From positions 62,001-126,000 of the forward strand of contig JBAYTR010000004.1 of NCBI GenBank assembly GCA_041675505.1: 64,000 nt of DNA, given 5' to 3'. Below are positions 8,694 through 16,210 of the stretch, one piece after another. Under the pieces are notes generated by a model. The model had not been told where the DNA came from. It saw only the letters and a list, made by a program, of their open reading frames with translations, and searched no databases. Position numbers and translations under genes: made by a program. Every line of letters begins with the position of its first letter. Within the stretch, counting starts at the first letter, position 1. Source of the stretch: JAGPCK01 sp041675505 (GTDB lineage Bacteria > Bacteroidota > Bacteroidia > UKL13-3).

Positions 8694-10631
8694 ATGAGTC
8701 ATCACGATCACAGTCACGATGCACATGGTCACGCTCATGAGCATCACCATGAAGAAACATTCATCAGCAAGTATGTTTTCAGTCAGGACCACAAAATGAT
8801 TGCTAAACAGTTCCTCATTACAGGTATTATAATGGGGGTACTGGGTATGCTTATGTCAATGGTATTCCGTCTTCAGTTGGGATACCCTGATATGGACATG
8901 GCTTTCCTGAAACCATTCTTAGGTAAATGGATAAGTGTAGATGAAGCTACAGGGTTTGGTAAACTTGACCCTAACTTTTATCTGGCCCTTATTACCATTC
9001 ACGGTACCATCATGGTATTCTTTGTACTAACAGCCGGATTGAGCGGAACGTTCAGTAACCTGCTTATTCCATTGCAGGTAGGTGCACGCGATATGGCATC
9101 TCCTTTCATGAATATGCTGTCATACTGGTTCTTCTTCCTCTCCTCCTTCGTAATGTTCGCCTCCTTGTTTGTAGATGACGGACCGGCTTCAGCAGGTTGG
9201 ACAGTTTATCCTCCGCTGAGTGCGCTGCCTAAAGCCATACCGGGCTCAGGAACAGGAATGACACTGTGGCTCGTTTCCATGATATTCTTCATTGTATCAG
9301 CACTGTTAGGTGGTATCAACTACATTACTACTGTGTTAAATATGCGTACCAACGGTATGAAAATGTCCCGTCTTCCTTTAACTATTTGGGCATTCTTAAT
9401 TACTGCAGTATTAGGTCTTTTATCTTTCCCTGTATTGTTGGGAGGTTCTTTACTTCTGGTAATGGACCGCAGCTTCGAAACAAGTTTCTACCTGTCAGAT
9501 ATTCCGGTTGATTTAACCGGTGGAGTAGAAAGAACAGGTGGTAGCCCTATCCTGTTCCAGCACTTGTTCTGGTTCCTGGGTCATCCCGAGGTATACATTA
9601 TCTTGTTACCTGCGTTAGGTATCACTTCTGAAGTTATTGCCACCAACTCACGCAAACCAATTTTCGGATACCGTGCAATGATTATTTCTATTCTCGCTAT
9701 CGCGGTGCTTTCATTTATTGTGTGGGCGCATCACATGTTTATTACCGGTATGAATCCTTTCCTCGGTTCAGTATTCATGGTAACCACATTGATTATTGCC
9801 GTTCCTTCAGCTGTAAAAACATTTAACTACCTGGCCACCATGTGGAGAGGTAATATTCACTTTACTCCGGCTATGATGTTTGCCATCGGATTGGTGTCCT
9901 TCTTTATCTCAGGCGGATTAACGGGTATCTTCTTAGGAAATGCTGCCTTGGATATTAACCTGCACGATACCTATTTCGTAGTGGCTCACTTCCACATTGT
10001 AATGGGTAGCGCGGCTATATTTGGTATGTTCTCCGGTATTTACCACTGGTTCCCTAAAATGTTCAGACGCCACATGAGCAAGTCTGCGGGTTACCTGCAC
10101 TTCTGGCTTACCTTCATTTCAGCTTACGGAGTATTCTTCCCTATGCACTTTATAGGTTTAGCCGGTGTACCGCGCAGATATTATGCAAACACTGCGTACG
10201 ACCAGTTTAATATTTGGGTTGACGTAAACGAATTTATCACTGTTTGTGCCCTGTTGGGTGGTTTAGCCCAGTTAATTTTCCTGGTTAACTTCTTCTACAG
10301 CATTTTCAAAGGCAAAAAGACAGAACAAAACCCTTGGAGATCAAATACACTCGAATGGACTGCTCCTATTGAACATATTCACGGTAACTGGCCTGGAGAA
10401 ATTCCGTCTGTTTACCGCTGGCCATATGATTACAGCAATCCGAACTATGTAGAAGATTTCATGCCTCAGAATGTTCCTCACGAAGGACAAACGGATGTGG
10501 ACCAGGAGTTCGAACATCCGCACCCTGAATTGAGCAGTAATAAAAATACACATGCCCCGGCTGCTTCTTTTACGCCAACTAACAACATGATGTTTGGCGG
10601 ATTACTGAAGTTTTTGGGTTTAAGCAAATAG
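8694..10631 (+). CDS. coxA: Cytochrome c oxidase subunit I
   Basis: The 645-residue, twelve-helix heme-copper oxidase core reduces O2 to water and pumps protons. Metal ligands are all present: His103 (HGTIMVFF) and His434 for the low-spin heme, His432 for the high-spin heme (VAHFHIVM), and His297, His346 and His347 for CuB. Tyr301 in GHPEVY is the cross-linked tyrosine, and the Glu of GHPEV marks an A1-type proton pathway. The first 19 residues carry ten histidines, which is unusual. The gene starts 36 bp after coxB. The C-terminal extension after about residue 560 contains EHIHGNWPGEIPSVYRWPYD, typical of Bacteroidota CoxA. Confidence 0.98.
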   Translation: MSHHDHSHDAHGHAHEHHHEETFISKYVFSQDHKMIAKQFLITGIIMGVLGMLMSMVFRLQLGYPDMDMAFLKPFLGKWISVDEATGFGKLDPNFYLALITIHGTIMVFFVLTAGLSGTFSNLLIPLQVGARDMASPFMNMLSYWFFFLSSFVMFASLFVDDGPASAGWTVYPPLSALPKAIPGSGTGMTLWLVSMIFFIVSALLGGINYITTVLNMRTNGMKMSRLPLTIWAFLITAVLGLLSFPVLLGGSLLLVMDRSFETSFYLSDIPVDLTGGVERTGGSPILFQHLFWFLGHPEVYIILLPALGITSEVIATNSRKPIFGYRAMIISILAIAVLSFIVWAHHMFITGMNPFLGSVFMVTTLIIAVPSAVKTFNYLATMWRGNIHFTPAMMFAIGLVSFFISGGLTGIFLGNAALDINLHDTYFVVAHFHIVMGSAAIFGMFSGIYHWFPKMFRRHMSKSAGYLHFWLTFISAYGVFFPMHFIGLAGVPRRYYANTAYDQFNIWVDVNEFITVCALLGGLAQLIFLVNFFYSIFKGKKTEQNPWRSNTLEWTAPIEHIHGNWPGEIPSVYRWPYDYSNPNYVEDFMPQNVPHEGQTDVDQEFEHPHPELSSNKNTHAPAASFTPTNNMMFGGLLKFLGLSK

Positions 10632-10635
10632 TTCA

Positions 10636-11616
10636 TTGATAAATGAAGATGCAGCAGTAAAACGTTTAAGCAAATTTGGTTGGTTAACCATATATGCTGT
10701 TTTTCTGCTGATATTTATTGGAGGAGTTGTAAGAGGAACCGGAGCCGGAATGGGCTGTCCTGATTGGCCCAAATGTTTCGGACAATGGGTACCTCCTACA
10801 GATGTGAGTGAGTTACCGGCAAACTACCAGGAGGTTTATAAAGACCACGGGTATGCAAGTATGGAGTTTAATGTTTTGAGAACATGGACCGAATACCTCA
10901 ATCGTTTGTCGGGTGTGTTGATTGGGTTCTTTATTTTTTTGACCGTTGTATTTTCTTTTCCCTATTTGAAAAGAGATGCAGCCATCTTCTGGTTAAACCT
11001 GCTTGCTTTTTTGCTGGTTGGTTTGCAGGGATGGATAGGTGCCAAAGTGGTGGATACCAATTTGGCCCACTGGATGGTGACTATACATATGTTGCTGGCG
11101 CTGGTAATTGTAGGTTTATTAATTTACAGCATTACCCGTTCACAGCAGTTTGTGATAGAGTCAACAGCCATAGAAAAGAAAAAGAGTTCTTTGAAAATAA
11201 TTACGATAACAGGCCTGTTGCTGGCACTTGCTCAAGTAGTAATTGGCACACAGGTAAGAGAAGAAGTTGATTTGATGCAGCTGGCTTACCAAAACAGCTC
11301 GCGTGAATTGTGGCTGGGACAATCGGGTGCAATATTCGGTTGGCACAAAGTTTTTTCACTGGCTTTGGTTGTAGCTAATGTGTGGCTCATGAGCACCATT
11401 TACCAACAGTTCAGTAACACGCAACTCAACAAAGCAGCCAACTGGCTCATCATGTCGCTGGGTGCTCAATTGCTGGGAGGTATTTTGCTGGAGAAGTTAG
11501 ACATCCCTCCTATTCTCCAAATGTTTCACCTGTTTATCGGAAGTATTTCCATAGGAATTCAGTTGTATATTTATATACTGGTATTTACAAAAACCCGCTA
11601 CAGCAGCGGTAACTAA
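10636..11616 (+). CDS. ctaA: Heme A synthase CtaA
   Basis: A 326-residue, eight-helix membrane protein of the COX15/CtaA family, which oxidises the C8 methyl of heme O to give heme A for the oxidase. The first-loop cysteine pair is present (Cys41 and Cys47 in GCPDWPKC), as are the histidines of the heme sites (AHWMVTIHMLL, FGWHKVF, QMFHLF). The only reasonable start is TTG at 10636, 4 bp after the coxA stop: there is an in-frame stop at 10621 and no early ATG in frame. The neighbours coxA and ctaB confirm the role. Confidence 0.95.
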   Translation: MINEDAAVKRLSKFGWLTIYAVFLLIFIGGVVRGTGAGMGCPDWPKCFGQWVPPTDVSELPANYQEVYKDHGYASMEFNVLRTWTEYLNRLSGVLIGFFIFLTVVFSFPYLKRDAAIFWLNLLAFLLVGLQGWIGAKVVDTNLAHWMVTIHMLLALVIVGLLIYSITRSQQFVIESTAIEKKKSSLKIITITGLLLALAQVVIGTQVREEVDLMQLAYQNSSRELWLGQSGAIFGWHKVFSLALVVANVWLMSTIYQQFSNTQLNKAANWLIMSLGAQLLGGILLEKLDIPPILQMFHLFIGSISIGIQLYIYILVFTKTRYSSGN

Positions 11617-11622
11617 AATAAA

Positions 11623-12519
11623 ATGATTGCGGAAAAAGCAACACTTGTTCAGTCGGTAAGTTGGTCGCAAAAAATGCGCGATTACAATGAGTTGGTGAAG
11701 ATGCGCCTGAATTTACTGGTGGTGTTTTCATCTGTCATCAGTTTTGCCATGGCCTCCTCCGGTAACATCAACTGGATGCAAATGGCCATGCTGTCATTGG
11801 GCGGTTTTCTGGTAGTGGGTGCATCCAACGGCCTGAATCAGATTATTGAGAAAGATTTTGACAAGCTCATGATTCGCACAGCCAACAGACCCGTGGCCAC
11901 TCATCGCATGAGTGTTACTGAGGCAGCTATTGCCTCCACCTTAATGGGTATAGCAGGTGTGGTTATTTTGGGGATTTTCCTCAACCAGGTAAGTGCAATG
12001 CTGGCCTTGTTTGCTTTACTCTCGTATGCCTTCGTGTATACCCCCATGAAAAGGGTTTCACCAATAAGTGTATTTGTAGGTGCCTTCCCCGGTGCAATTG
12101 CGCCCATGTTGGGTTGGGTAGCCGTAACCGGACATATTTCTATTGAAGCCGTTATTCTTTTCCTGATACAGTTCTTTTGGCAGTTCCCACATTTCTGGTC
12201 CATTGCCTGGGTACTGGACGATGATTACAAAAGAGCCGGATTCAAAATGTTACCTTCTAAAGATGGTCGGGATAAAAAAAGTGCACTACAGAACCTTTCT
12301 TTTACCTTGGTGCTTATACCTCTATCCTTTATTCCGGCTATGTACAACATGACCGGAACCATTTCAGCTTTTGTGTTGCTGGCCAGTGGCTTGTGGTTGT
12401 TGTTTTTATCTTACCGCCTGTACAGAACCTGCGAAATAAGTGATGCTAAAAAACTGATGTTCGCCTCTTTTCTGTATTTACCTATTGTACAACTAGCTTT
12501 ATTCTTTGATAAAATATGA
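11623..12519 (+). CDS. ctaB: Protoheme IX farnesyltransferase (heme O synthase)
   Basis: A 298-residue UbiA-superfamily prenyltransferase with nine predicted membrane helices. It adds farnesyl to protoheme to make heme O, the substrate of CtaA. The first Asp-rich motif is visible in NGLNQIIEKDFDKLMIRTAN followed by RP, and the second (DDDYKRAGFKMLP) at about residues 202-214. Length and motifs are normal for CtaB/COX10. It lies 6 bp after ctaA, and its stop overlaps the next gene by 4 bp (ATGA), consistent with coupled translation in one operon. Confidence 0.96.
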   Translation: MIAEKATLVQSVSWSQKMRDYNELVKMRLNLLVVFSSVISFAMASSGNINWMQMAMLSLGGFLVVGASNGLNQIIEKDFDKLMIRTANRPVATHRMSVTEAAIASTLMGIAGVVILGIFLNQVSAMLALFALLSYAFVYTPMKRVSPISVFVGAFPGAIAPMLGWVAVTGHISIEAVILFLIQFFWQFPHFWSIAWVLDDDYKRAGFKMLPSKDGRDKKSALQNLSFTLVLIPLSFIPAMYNMTGTISAFVLLASGLWLLFLSYRLYRTCEISDAKKLMFASFLYLPIVQLALFFDKI

Positions 12520-13106
12520 GTAGTGTGACTGCACAAAATATCAAACAAAATAACGATTCGCAATACGCTGTAAACCCTACAAGGTTTGTGTTATGGTTGC
12601 TGATTGTTGCCAGCATAATGCTCTTTGCCGGATTTACCAGTGCATACATTGTACGCAGAGCTGAAGGAAACTGGATGCAATTTGCATTACCCGCCAGTTT
12701 ATGGATAAGTACTTTTACTATTTTACTGAGCAGTGTAAGTATGGTTTGGGCTTACCGCGCAGCAAAAAAAGACAGCATTAATCAGGTAAAATACGGATTG
12801 ATTACTACACTTGTTCTGGGCTTTATATTCCTGTACAGCCAGTACAATGCTTTTTTTGATCTGGTAGAAATGGGTGTATATCTTTCCGGTTCCAACGTGG
12901 CCGGTTCTTTTCTGATTATTATTGCCGGAGTACATTTCGCTCATATTTTGGGCGGGTTACTTTGGTTAACCATTGTTTTATACCAAAGCTTTAATTTTAA
13001 AGTGCACAAAAAGAACATACTCAACATCAGCCTGTGTAATACTTACTGGCATTTCATAGGTTTGCTGTGGGTATATTTGTTTGTATTTTTTATGTTGTAC
13101 CGATAA
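12516..13106 (+). CDS. Heme-copper oxidase subunit III family protein (first copy)
   Basis: A 196-residue membrane protein with about five helices, matching the CoxC/CyoC family (FAGFTSAYIVRRAEGNW near the start, AHILGGLLWLTIVLYQSF and YWHFIGLLWVYLFVFFMLYR at the end). Subunit III stabilises the CoxA core and its proton pathway. This copy is the short five-helix form, resembling CyoC. A second, longer subunit III gene follows 23 bp later; a tandem pair of this kind is usual in Bacteroidota oxidase operons. It overlaps ctaB by 4 bp. Confidence 0.9.
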   Translation: MSSVTAQNIKQNNDSQYAVNPTRFVLWLLIVASIMLFAGFTSAYIVRRAEGNWMQFALPASLWISTFTILLSSVSMVWAYRAAKKDSINQVKYGLITTLVLGFIFLYSQYNAFFDLVEMGVYLSGSNVAGSFLIIIAGVHFAHILGGLLWLTIVLYQSFNFKVHKKNILNISLCNTYWHFIGLLWVYLFVFFMLYR

Positions 13107-13129
13107 TATAATTTTTGAAGATAACTGAT

Positions 13130-13918
13130 ATGTCAACAGAAACAACTACCTTAAAGAAACGTTCCATTTGGGCCGGAGGCTTCTCTCCTTTCAATGTGAG
13201 CTACGGAAAGCTAATGATGTGGATTTTCCTGCTATCGGATGCTTTCTCCTTTTCATCTTTACTGATCAGCTATGGAACAGTAAGGTATGCCCACCCTTCA
13301 CCTCCGCACGGTAACCCTGTTATTCACGGAGCAGAAGTAAGACCACTGGGGCACGTTCCCGATAACTTTGTGGAACTTTTAGGAGAAACCAAAGCCGCTA
13401 ACGGTGATTTCTTTTTCTCCAAAACACACTGGCCTTCACCGGATTTGGTTTTTAACCACTTCCCTTTCCTGCATGGTCTTCACCTGCCTTTGTTTTTTGT
13501 GAGTTTGATGACATTCATTCTGATTTTCAGTTCTGTTACTATGGTACTGGCGGTAGAAGCAGGTCACCGGATGGATAAACAGAGTGTGGCCAAGTATATG
13601 TTTTATACCATCTTAGGCGGAGCAGCCTTCTTAGGTTGTCAGGCTTGGGAATGGACCCAGTTCATTACCGCAGGTGCATCCTTACAAGGTAACCCGTTTG
13701 GCCCTACAGCTTTTGCGGCCTTGTTCTTTATTGTAACGGGCTTCCACGGTTTCCACGTATTCAGCGGTGTGGTGATTAACGTAATCATTTACCTGAATGT
13801 ATTAAACGGCACATACGACAAACGCGGACACTATGAGATGATTGAGAAAGTTGGTTTGTATTGGCACTTTGTAGATTTGGTTTGGGTATTCGTATTTACC
13901 TTCTTCTACCTCATCTGA
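13130..13918 (+). CDS. coxC: Cytochrome c oxidase subunit III (second copy)
   Basis: 262 residues from the ATG at 13130. A TTG at 13115 would add five residues, but the ATG gives the more natural N-terminus MSTETTTLKKR. The protein has subunit III helices including FLGCQAWEWTQFI, ALFFIVTGFHGFHVFSG (the His/Phe-rich signature) and YWHFVDLVWVFVFTFFYLI at the C-terminus. A hydrophilic insert at about residues 55-100 (HPSPPHGNPVIHG onward) is longer than in most CoxC proteins. It sits between the first subunit III gene and subunit IV, and should assemble with CoxA. Confidence 0.93.
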   Translation: MSTETTTLKKRSIWAGGFSPFNVSYGKLMMWIFLLSDAFSFSSLLISYGTVRYAHPSPPHGNPVIHGAEVRPLGHVPDNFVELLGETKAANGDFFFSKTHWPSPDLVFNHFPFLHGLHLPLFFVSLMTFILIFSSVTMVLAVEAGHRMDKQSVAKYMFYTILGGAAFLGCQAWEWTQFITAGASLQGNPFGPTAFAALFFIVTGFHGFHVFSGVVINVIIYLNVLNGTYDKRGHYEMIEKVGLYWHFVDLVWVFVFTFFYLI

Positions 13919-13954
13919 TTTTATTTATTGTTAAACTACTAAGATTAAAAGTAT

Positions 13955-14308
13955 ATGAGCGCATCACACGATCAACATATCAACGCAATAGAAGGTGCAG
14001 GTATCAACCCTGATCAACCTCATGGTACAAAGGACATTTGGAAAACATTCTGGATTCTCTTTGTCTTAACTATTGTTGACATTGCTTTCTATTTCGCAGT
14101 TTCTCCCAGCATGTTCCGCAACTGGGTATTCATATTTTTGGGTATTGTAAAAGCTTACTTTATTGTGGGTGTTTTTATGCACATGAAATATGAAAGAAAG
14201 AACCTCATTCAAACTATCATTCTCCCGGTTTTATTCATATTGGGCTTAATCGCCACCTGCATATATGAAGGTAATTTCTGGGACAGCATCAACATTAACT
14301 TAGATTAA
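13955..14308 (+). CDS. Cytochrome c oxidase subunit IV family protein
   Basis: A 117-residue protein with three predicted membrane helices (about 28-47, 54-73, 83-102). It has the subunit IV family signature KAYFIVGVFMHMKYERK, shared with CoxD/CyoD proteins that support assembly of the CuB site. The hydrophilic N-terminus (residues 1-25) is slightly longer than average. Its stop codon overlaps the start of the SCO gene by one base (TAATG). A strong hairpin begins 16 bp after its stop and could end part of the transcription here. Confidence 0.9.
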   Translation: MSASHDQHINAIEGAGINPDQPHGTKDIWKTFWILFVLTIVDIAFYFAVSPSMFRNWVFIFLGIVKAYFIVGVFMHMKYERKNLIQTIILPVLFILGLIATCIYEGNFWDSININLD

Positions 14309-14967
14309 TGAAAAAATACAAAGAGGCGCTCCTGATATTAGTAATAGTAGGAGCGCCTGTTCTTTTTTATTTACTCATCAAAACAGGAAGACAGAACTAT
14401 TATTTTCTTCCTGTTTACGGAGAGCGGTTTTATGATGAGCAAATAAAAGACACCGTTTTTCACACCATTCCCGATTTTAACTTTACCAACCAGGCCAATA
14501 AATCTGTATCATTGGCTGATTTTGATACCAGCATTATTGTAGCTGACTTTTTCTTCGCCTCCTGCCCTGATATTTGTCCTAAACTCAACCGTAACCTGAG
14601 TAAAGTGGTGGAGAAAACAGCAGCCATGCCCAATGTGAAGTATATCTCCCACACAGTAGATCCTGAAAATGACTCAGTGCCTGTATTGGCCGAGTATGCT
14701 GCTCGCTTTAAAGCCGACCCGGCCCGTTGGCATTTTGTAACCGGCAGCAAACAATCACTGTATGAAATAGCTGAAAAAGGCTATCTGGTTCCCGTAACTG
14801 CTGAAGACACCACCATTGACCATACCCAAAACCTTATTTTAATAGACCCCTGGAGAAGAATCCGTGGATATTACGATGGACTCAACCCTAAGGAAGTAGA
14901 AAAACTTATTGACGAGATTAAGGTTTTACAGGTAGAAATTCATGAACGAAATACACCAAAAAAATAA
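14308..14967 (+). CDS. SCO1/SenC/PrrC-family copper chaperone
   Basis: A 219-residue protein with one N-terminal membrane anchor (about 7-23) and a thioredoxin-fold domain facing the periplasm. The copper ligands of the SCO family are present: Cys86 and Cys90 in SCPDICP, and His172 in TIDHTQ. SCO proteins deliver copper to, or keep reduced, the CuA site of CoxB. The gene overlaps subunit IV by 1 bp at its start and the DUF420 gene by 26 bp at its end. Codons 6-20 contain a perfect 10-bp hairpin with a T-rich tail, which constrains the coding sequence. Confidence 0.93.
   Translation: MKKYKEALLILVIVGAPVLFYLLIKTGRQNYYFLPVYGERFYDEQIKDTVFHTIPDFNFTNQANKSVSLADFDTSIIVADFFFASCPDICPKLNRNLSKVVEKTAAMPNVKYISHTVDPENDSVPVLAEYAARFKADPARWHFVTGSKQSLYEIAEKGYLVPVTAEDTTIDHTQNLILIDPWRRIRGYYDGLNPKEVEKLIDEIKVLQVEIHERNTPKK
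14324..14368 (+). terminator. Terminator-like hairpin inside the 5' end of the SCO gene
   Basis: Arms AGGCGCTCCT (14324-14333) and AGGAGCGCCT (14349-14358) are perfectly complementary over 10 bp, with a 15-nt loop, and are followed by GTTCTTTTTTAT. This has the form of an intrinsic terminator, placed 16 bp after the subunit IV stop and inside SCO codons 6-20. It could act as a partial terminator or attenuator separating oxidase subunits from assembly genes. Whether it works in vivo is inference. Confidence 0.55.
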
Positions 14968-15493
14968 CGATAAACTGGTCTTCAGATTTGTACTGGGGAT
15001 TTCCATTGCAGTTTTTGCCTTAGTAGTTAGCTTGAATCAAAAATTCATCCCCGCTCCTGAAACCACTCCTGAATTTGTGAAATTACTGCCCCTGTTTAAC
15101 GCTTGTATAAACGGTACTTGCAGTGTTTTGCTGTTGCTTTCCCTGTATTATATCAAGAAGAAACGTATTGACATTCACAAACGCATCAACCTTACTGCTT
15201 TTGTACTCTCTTCTCTGTTTCTGGTGTCGTATGTATTGTTTCACTTCTTCGCAAAAGAAACCAAGTTCCCGGCTGACAATCCGGTGAGACCGGTGTATTT
15301 AATCATACTCATATCCCACATTATATTGGCGGCTTTGGTTCTTCCGTTGGTATTGCTTAGTTTTTACCACGGTTTGCAAAACAATGTAGCCACTCACCGT
15401 AAACTGGTGCGTTTCAGTTACCCCATCTGGTTGTATGTAACTATTACCGGAGTGATAGTTTACCTTATGATTTCTCCGTATTACCAATTTTAA
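14942..15493 (+). CDS. DUF420 membrane protein (oxidase assembly, CtaM/YozB-like)
   Basis: A 183-residue protein with five predicted membrane helices, belonging to DUF420. Characteristic features are the conserved HKRINLTAFVLSSLFLVSY segment and later histidines (ISHIILAALVLPL, HRKLVRFSYPIWLYV). DUF420 relatives in Firmicutes (CtaM/YozB) are needed for aa3-type oxidase activity, which agrees with its place directly after the SCO gene. Its ATG at 14942 lies 26 bp inside the SCO frame, so translation is probably coupled. Confidence 0.85.
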   Translation: MNEIHQKNNDKLVFRFVLGISIAVFALVVSLNQKFIPAPETTPEFVKLLPLFNACINGTCSVLLLLSLYYIKKKRIDIHKRINLTAFVLSSLFLVSYVLFHFFAKETKFPADNPVRPVYLIILISHIILAALVLPLVLLSFYHGLQNNVATHRKLVRFSYPIWLYVTITGVIVYLMISPYYQF

Positions 15494-15504
15494 ACATAAC
15501 TTTG
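15471..15504 (+). promoter_or_regulatory. Bacteroidota-type promoter for the CPMCR protein gene
   Basis: TAACTTTG at 15497-15504 matches the TAnnTTTG -7 element exactly. A weaker TTTC lies at 15471-15474, 22 bp upstream. The ATG at 15509 begins only 4 nt after the -7 element, so a transcript from here would be almost leaderless. It lies in the end of the DUF420 gene. Confidence 0.5.
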
Positions 15505-15508
15505 CGCC

Positions 15509-15751
15509 ATGAAATACAAAGTGGCTTTCCTCTTCCTGTTTCTGATGCAAACTTTGTCTTCACTTGCCCAGTGTCCCATGTGTCGGACAGCCGTGGAAAC
15601 AGCCCGAAAGGGTTCAGATAGCAAGGTGGGTGCAGGATTAAATGACGGAATACTGTATTTACTGGTTTTGCCTTACCTGTTGGTGAGTATCATCGGGTAC
15701 ATGTGGTACAAAAAGTCAAAGGCACACAAATCAAAATCTCAACAAGCATAA
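15509..15751 (+). CDS. Small secreted/membrane protein with CPMCR motif, in oxidase operon
   Basis: An 80-residue protein: signal peptide (1-21, ending SLAQ), then CPMCR immediately after the predicted cleavage site, about 20 polar residues, one membrane helix (about 47-66: GILYLLVLPYLLVSIIGYMW) and a basic tail (KKSKAHKSKSQQ). The mature protein would therefore show a CxxC pair at its periplasmic N-terminus, tethered by one helix. Its place between DUF420 and DUF983, after the copper chaperone, suggests a role in copper handling or thiol redox during oxidase assembly. That role is inference; I know of no characterised homologue. A near-leaderless promoter may give it separate expression. Confidence 0.75.
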   Translation: MKYKVAFLFLFLMQTLSSLAQCPMCRTAVETARKGSDSKVGAGLNDGILYLLVLPYLLVSIIGYMWYKKSKAHKSKSQQA

Positions 15752-15753
15752 AA

Positions 15754-16158
15754 ATGGGCAATCAACTTACTGAAAATAAATTACAGGCTATTGTACAATG
15801 CAAATGCCCCAGGTGCCGGAGCGGAAAAATGTTTTCTCACCCCGTTACTGATTTAAGGAACTTCACTAACATGAACAAAAGTTGTGAGGTGTGCGGGTTA
15901 GAATTTGAGATTGAACCCGGCTTTTTTTGGGGTGCCATGTATGTAAGTTATGCTATATCGGTTGCAACGGCTATTACATCTGCTGTTGCGCTATATATAT
16001 TACTCAATGACCCGGATACATGGGTATACATCACTACTATTGTGAGTATAATTGTGTTGCTCTCTCCCTTCTCTTACCGCTACTCCAGGGTACTGATGAT
16101 TTACAACTTCTCTCCCATCAGGTTCGATAAGTCCAAAGCGAATGTGGCAAAAAAATAA
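15754..16158 (+). CDS. DUF983 membrane protein
   Basis: A 134-residue protein. I chose the ATG at 15754 (MGNQLTENKL), 2 bp after the preceding stop; the same frame is open back to 15703, but that part overlaps the previous gene. It has the DUF983 arrangement: two CxxC pairs (CPRC at about 18-21, CEVC at about 45-48) that could bind zinc, the motif FEIEPGFFWGAMYVSYA, two membrane helices and a basic tail. DUF983 genes are common neighbours of cytochrome oxidase genes, but their function is unknown. The stop codon lies in one arm of the hairpin that also ends recA transcription. Confidence 0.82.
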   Translation: MGNQLTENKLQAIVQCKCPRCRSGKMFSHPVTDLRNFTNMNKSCEVCGLEFEIEPGFFWGAMYVSYAISVATAITSAVALYILLNDPDTWVYITTIVSIIVLLSPFSYRYSRVLMIYNFSPIRFDKSKANVAKK

Positions 16159-16186
16159 TGCCTCCCGAAAATTCAGAAGGCATTAT
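16149..16186 (-). terminator. Intrinsic terminator for recA, overlapping the DUF983 stop codon
   Basis: ATAATGCCT (16155-16163) and AGGCATTAT (16178-16186) form a perfect 9-bp stem with a 14-nt loop. Read on the minus strand, the stem is followed directly by seven T (plus-strand A at 16149-16155), a good intrinsic terminator 25 bp past the recA stop. Read on the plus strand there is no immediate T run. Confidence 0.75.
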
Positions 16187-16210
16187 CATCTGTATTAACT
16201 GCTTTTAGTT

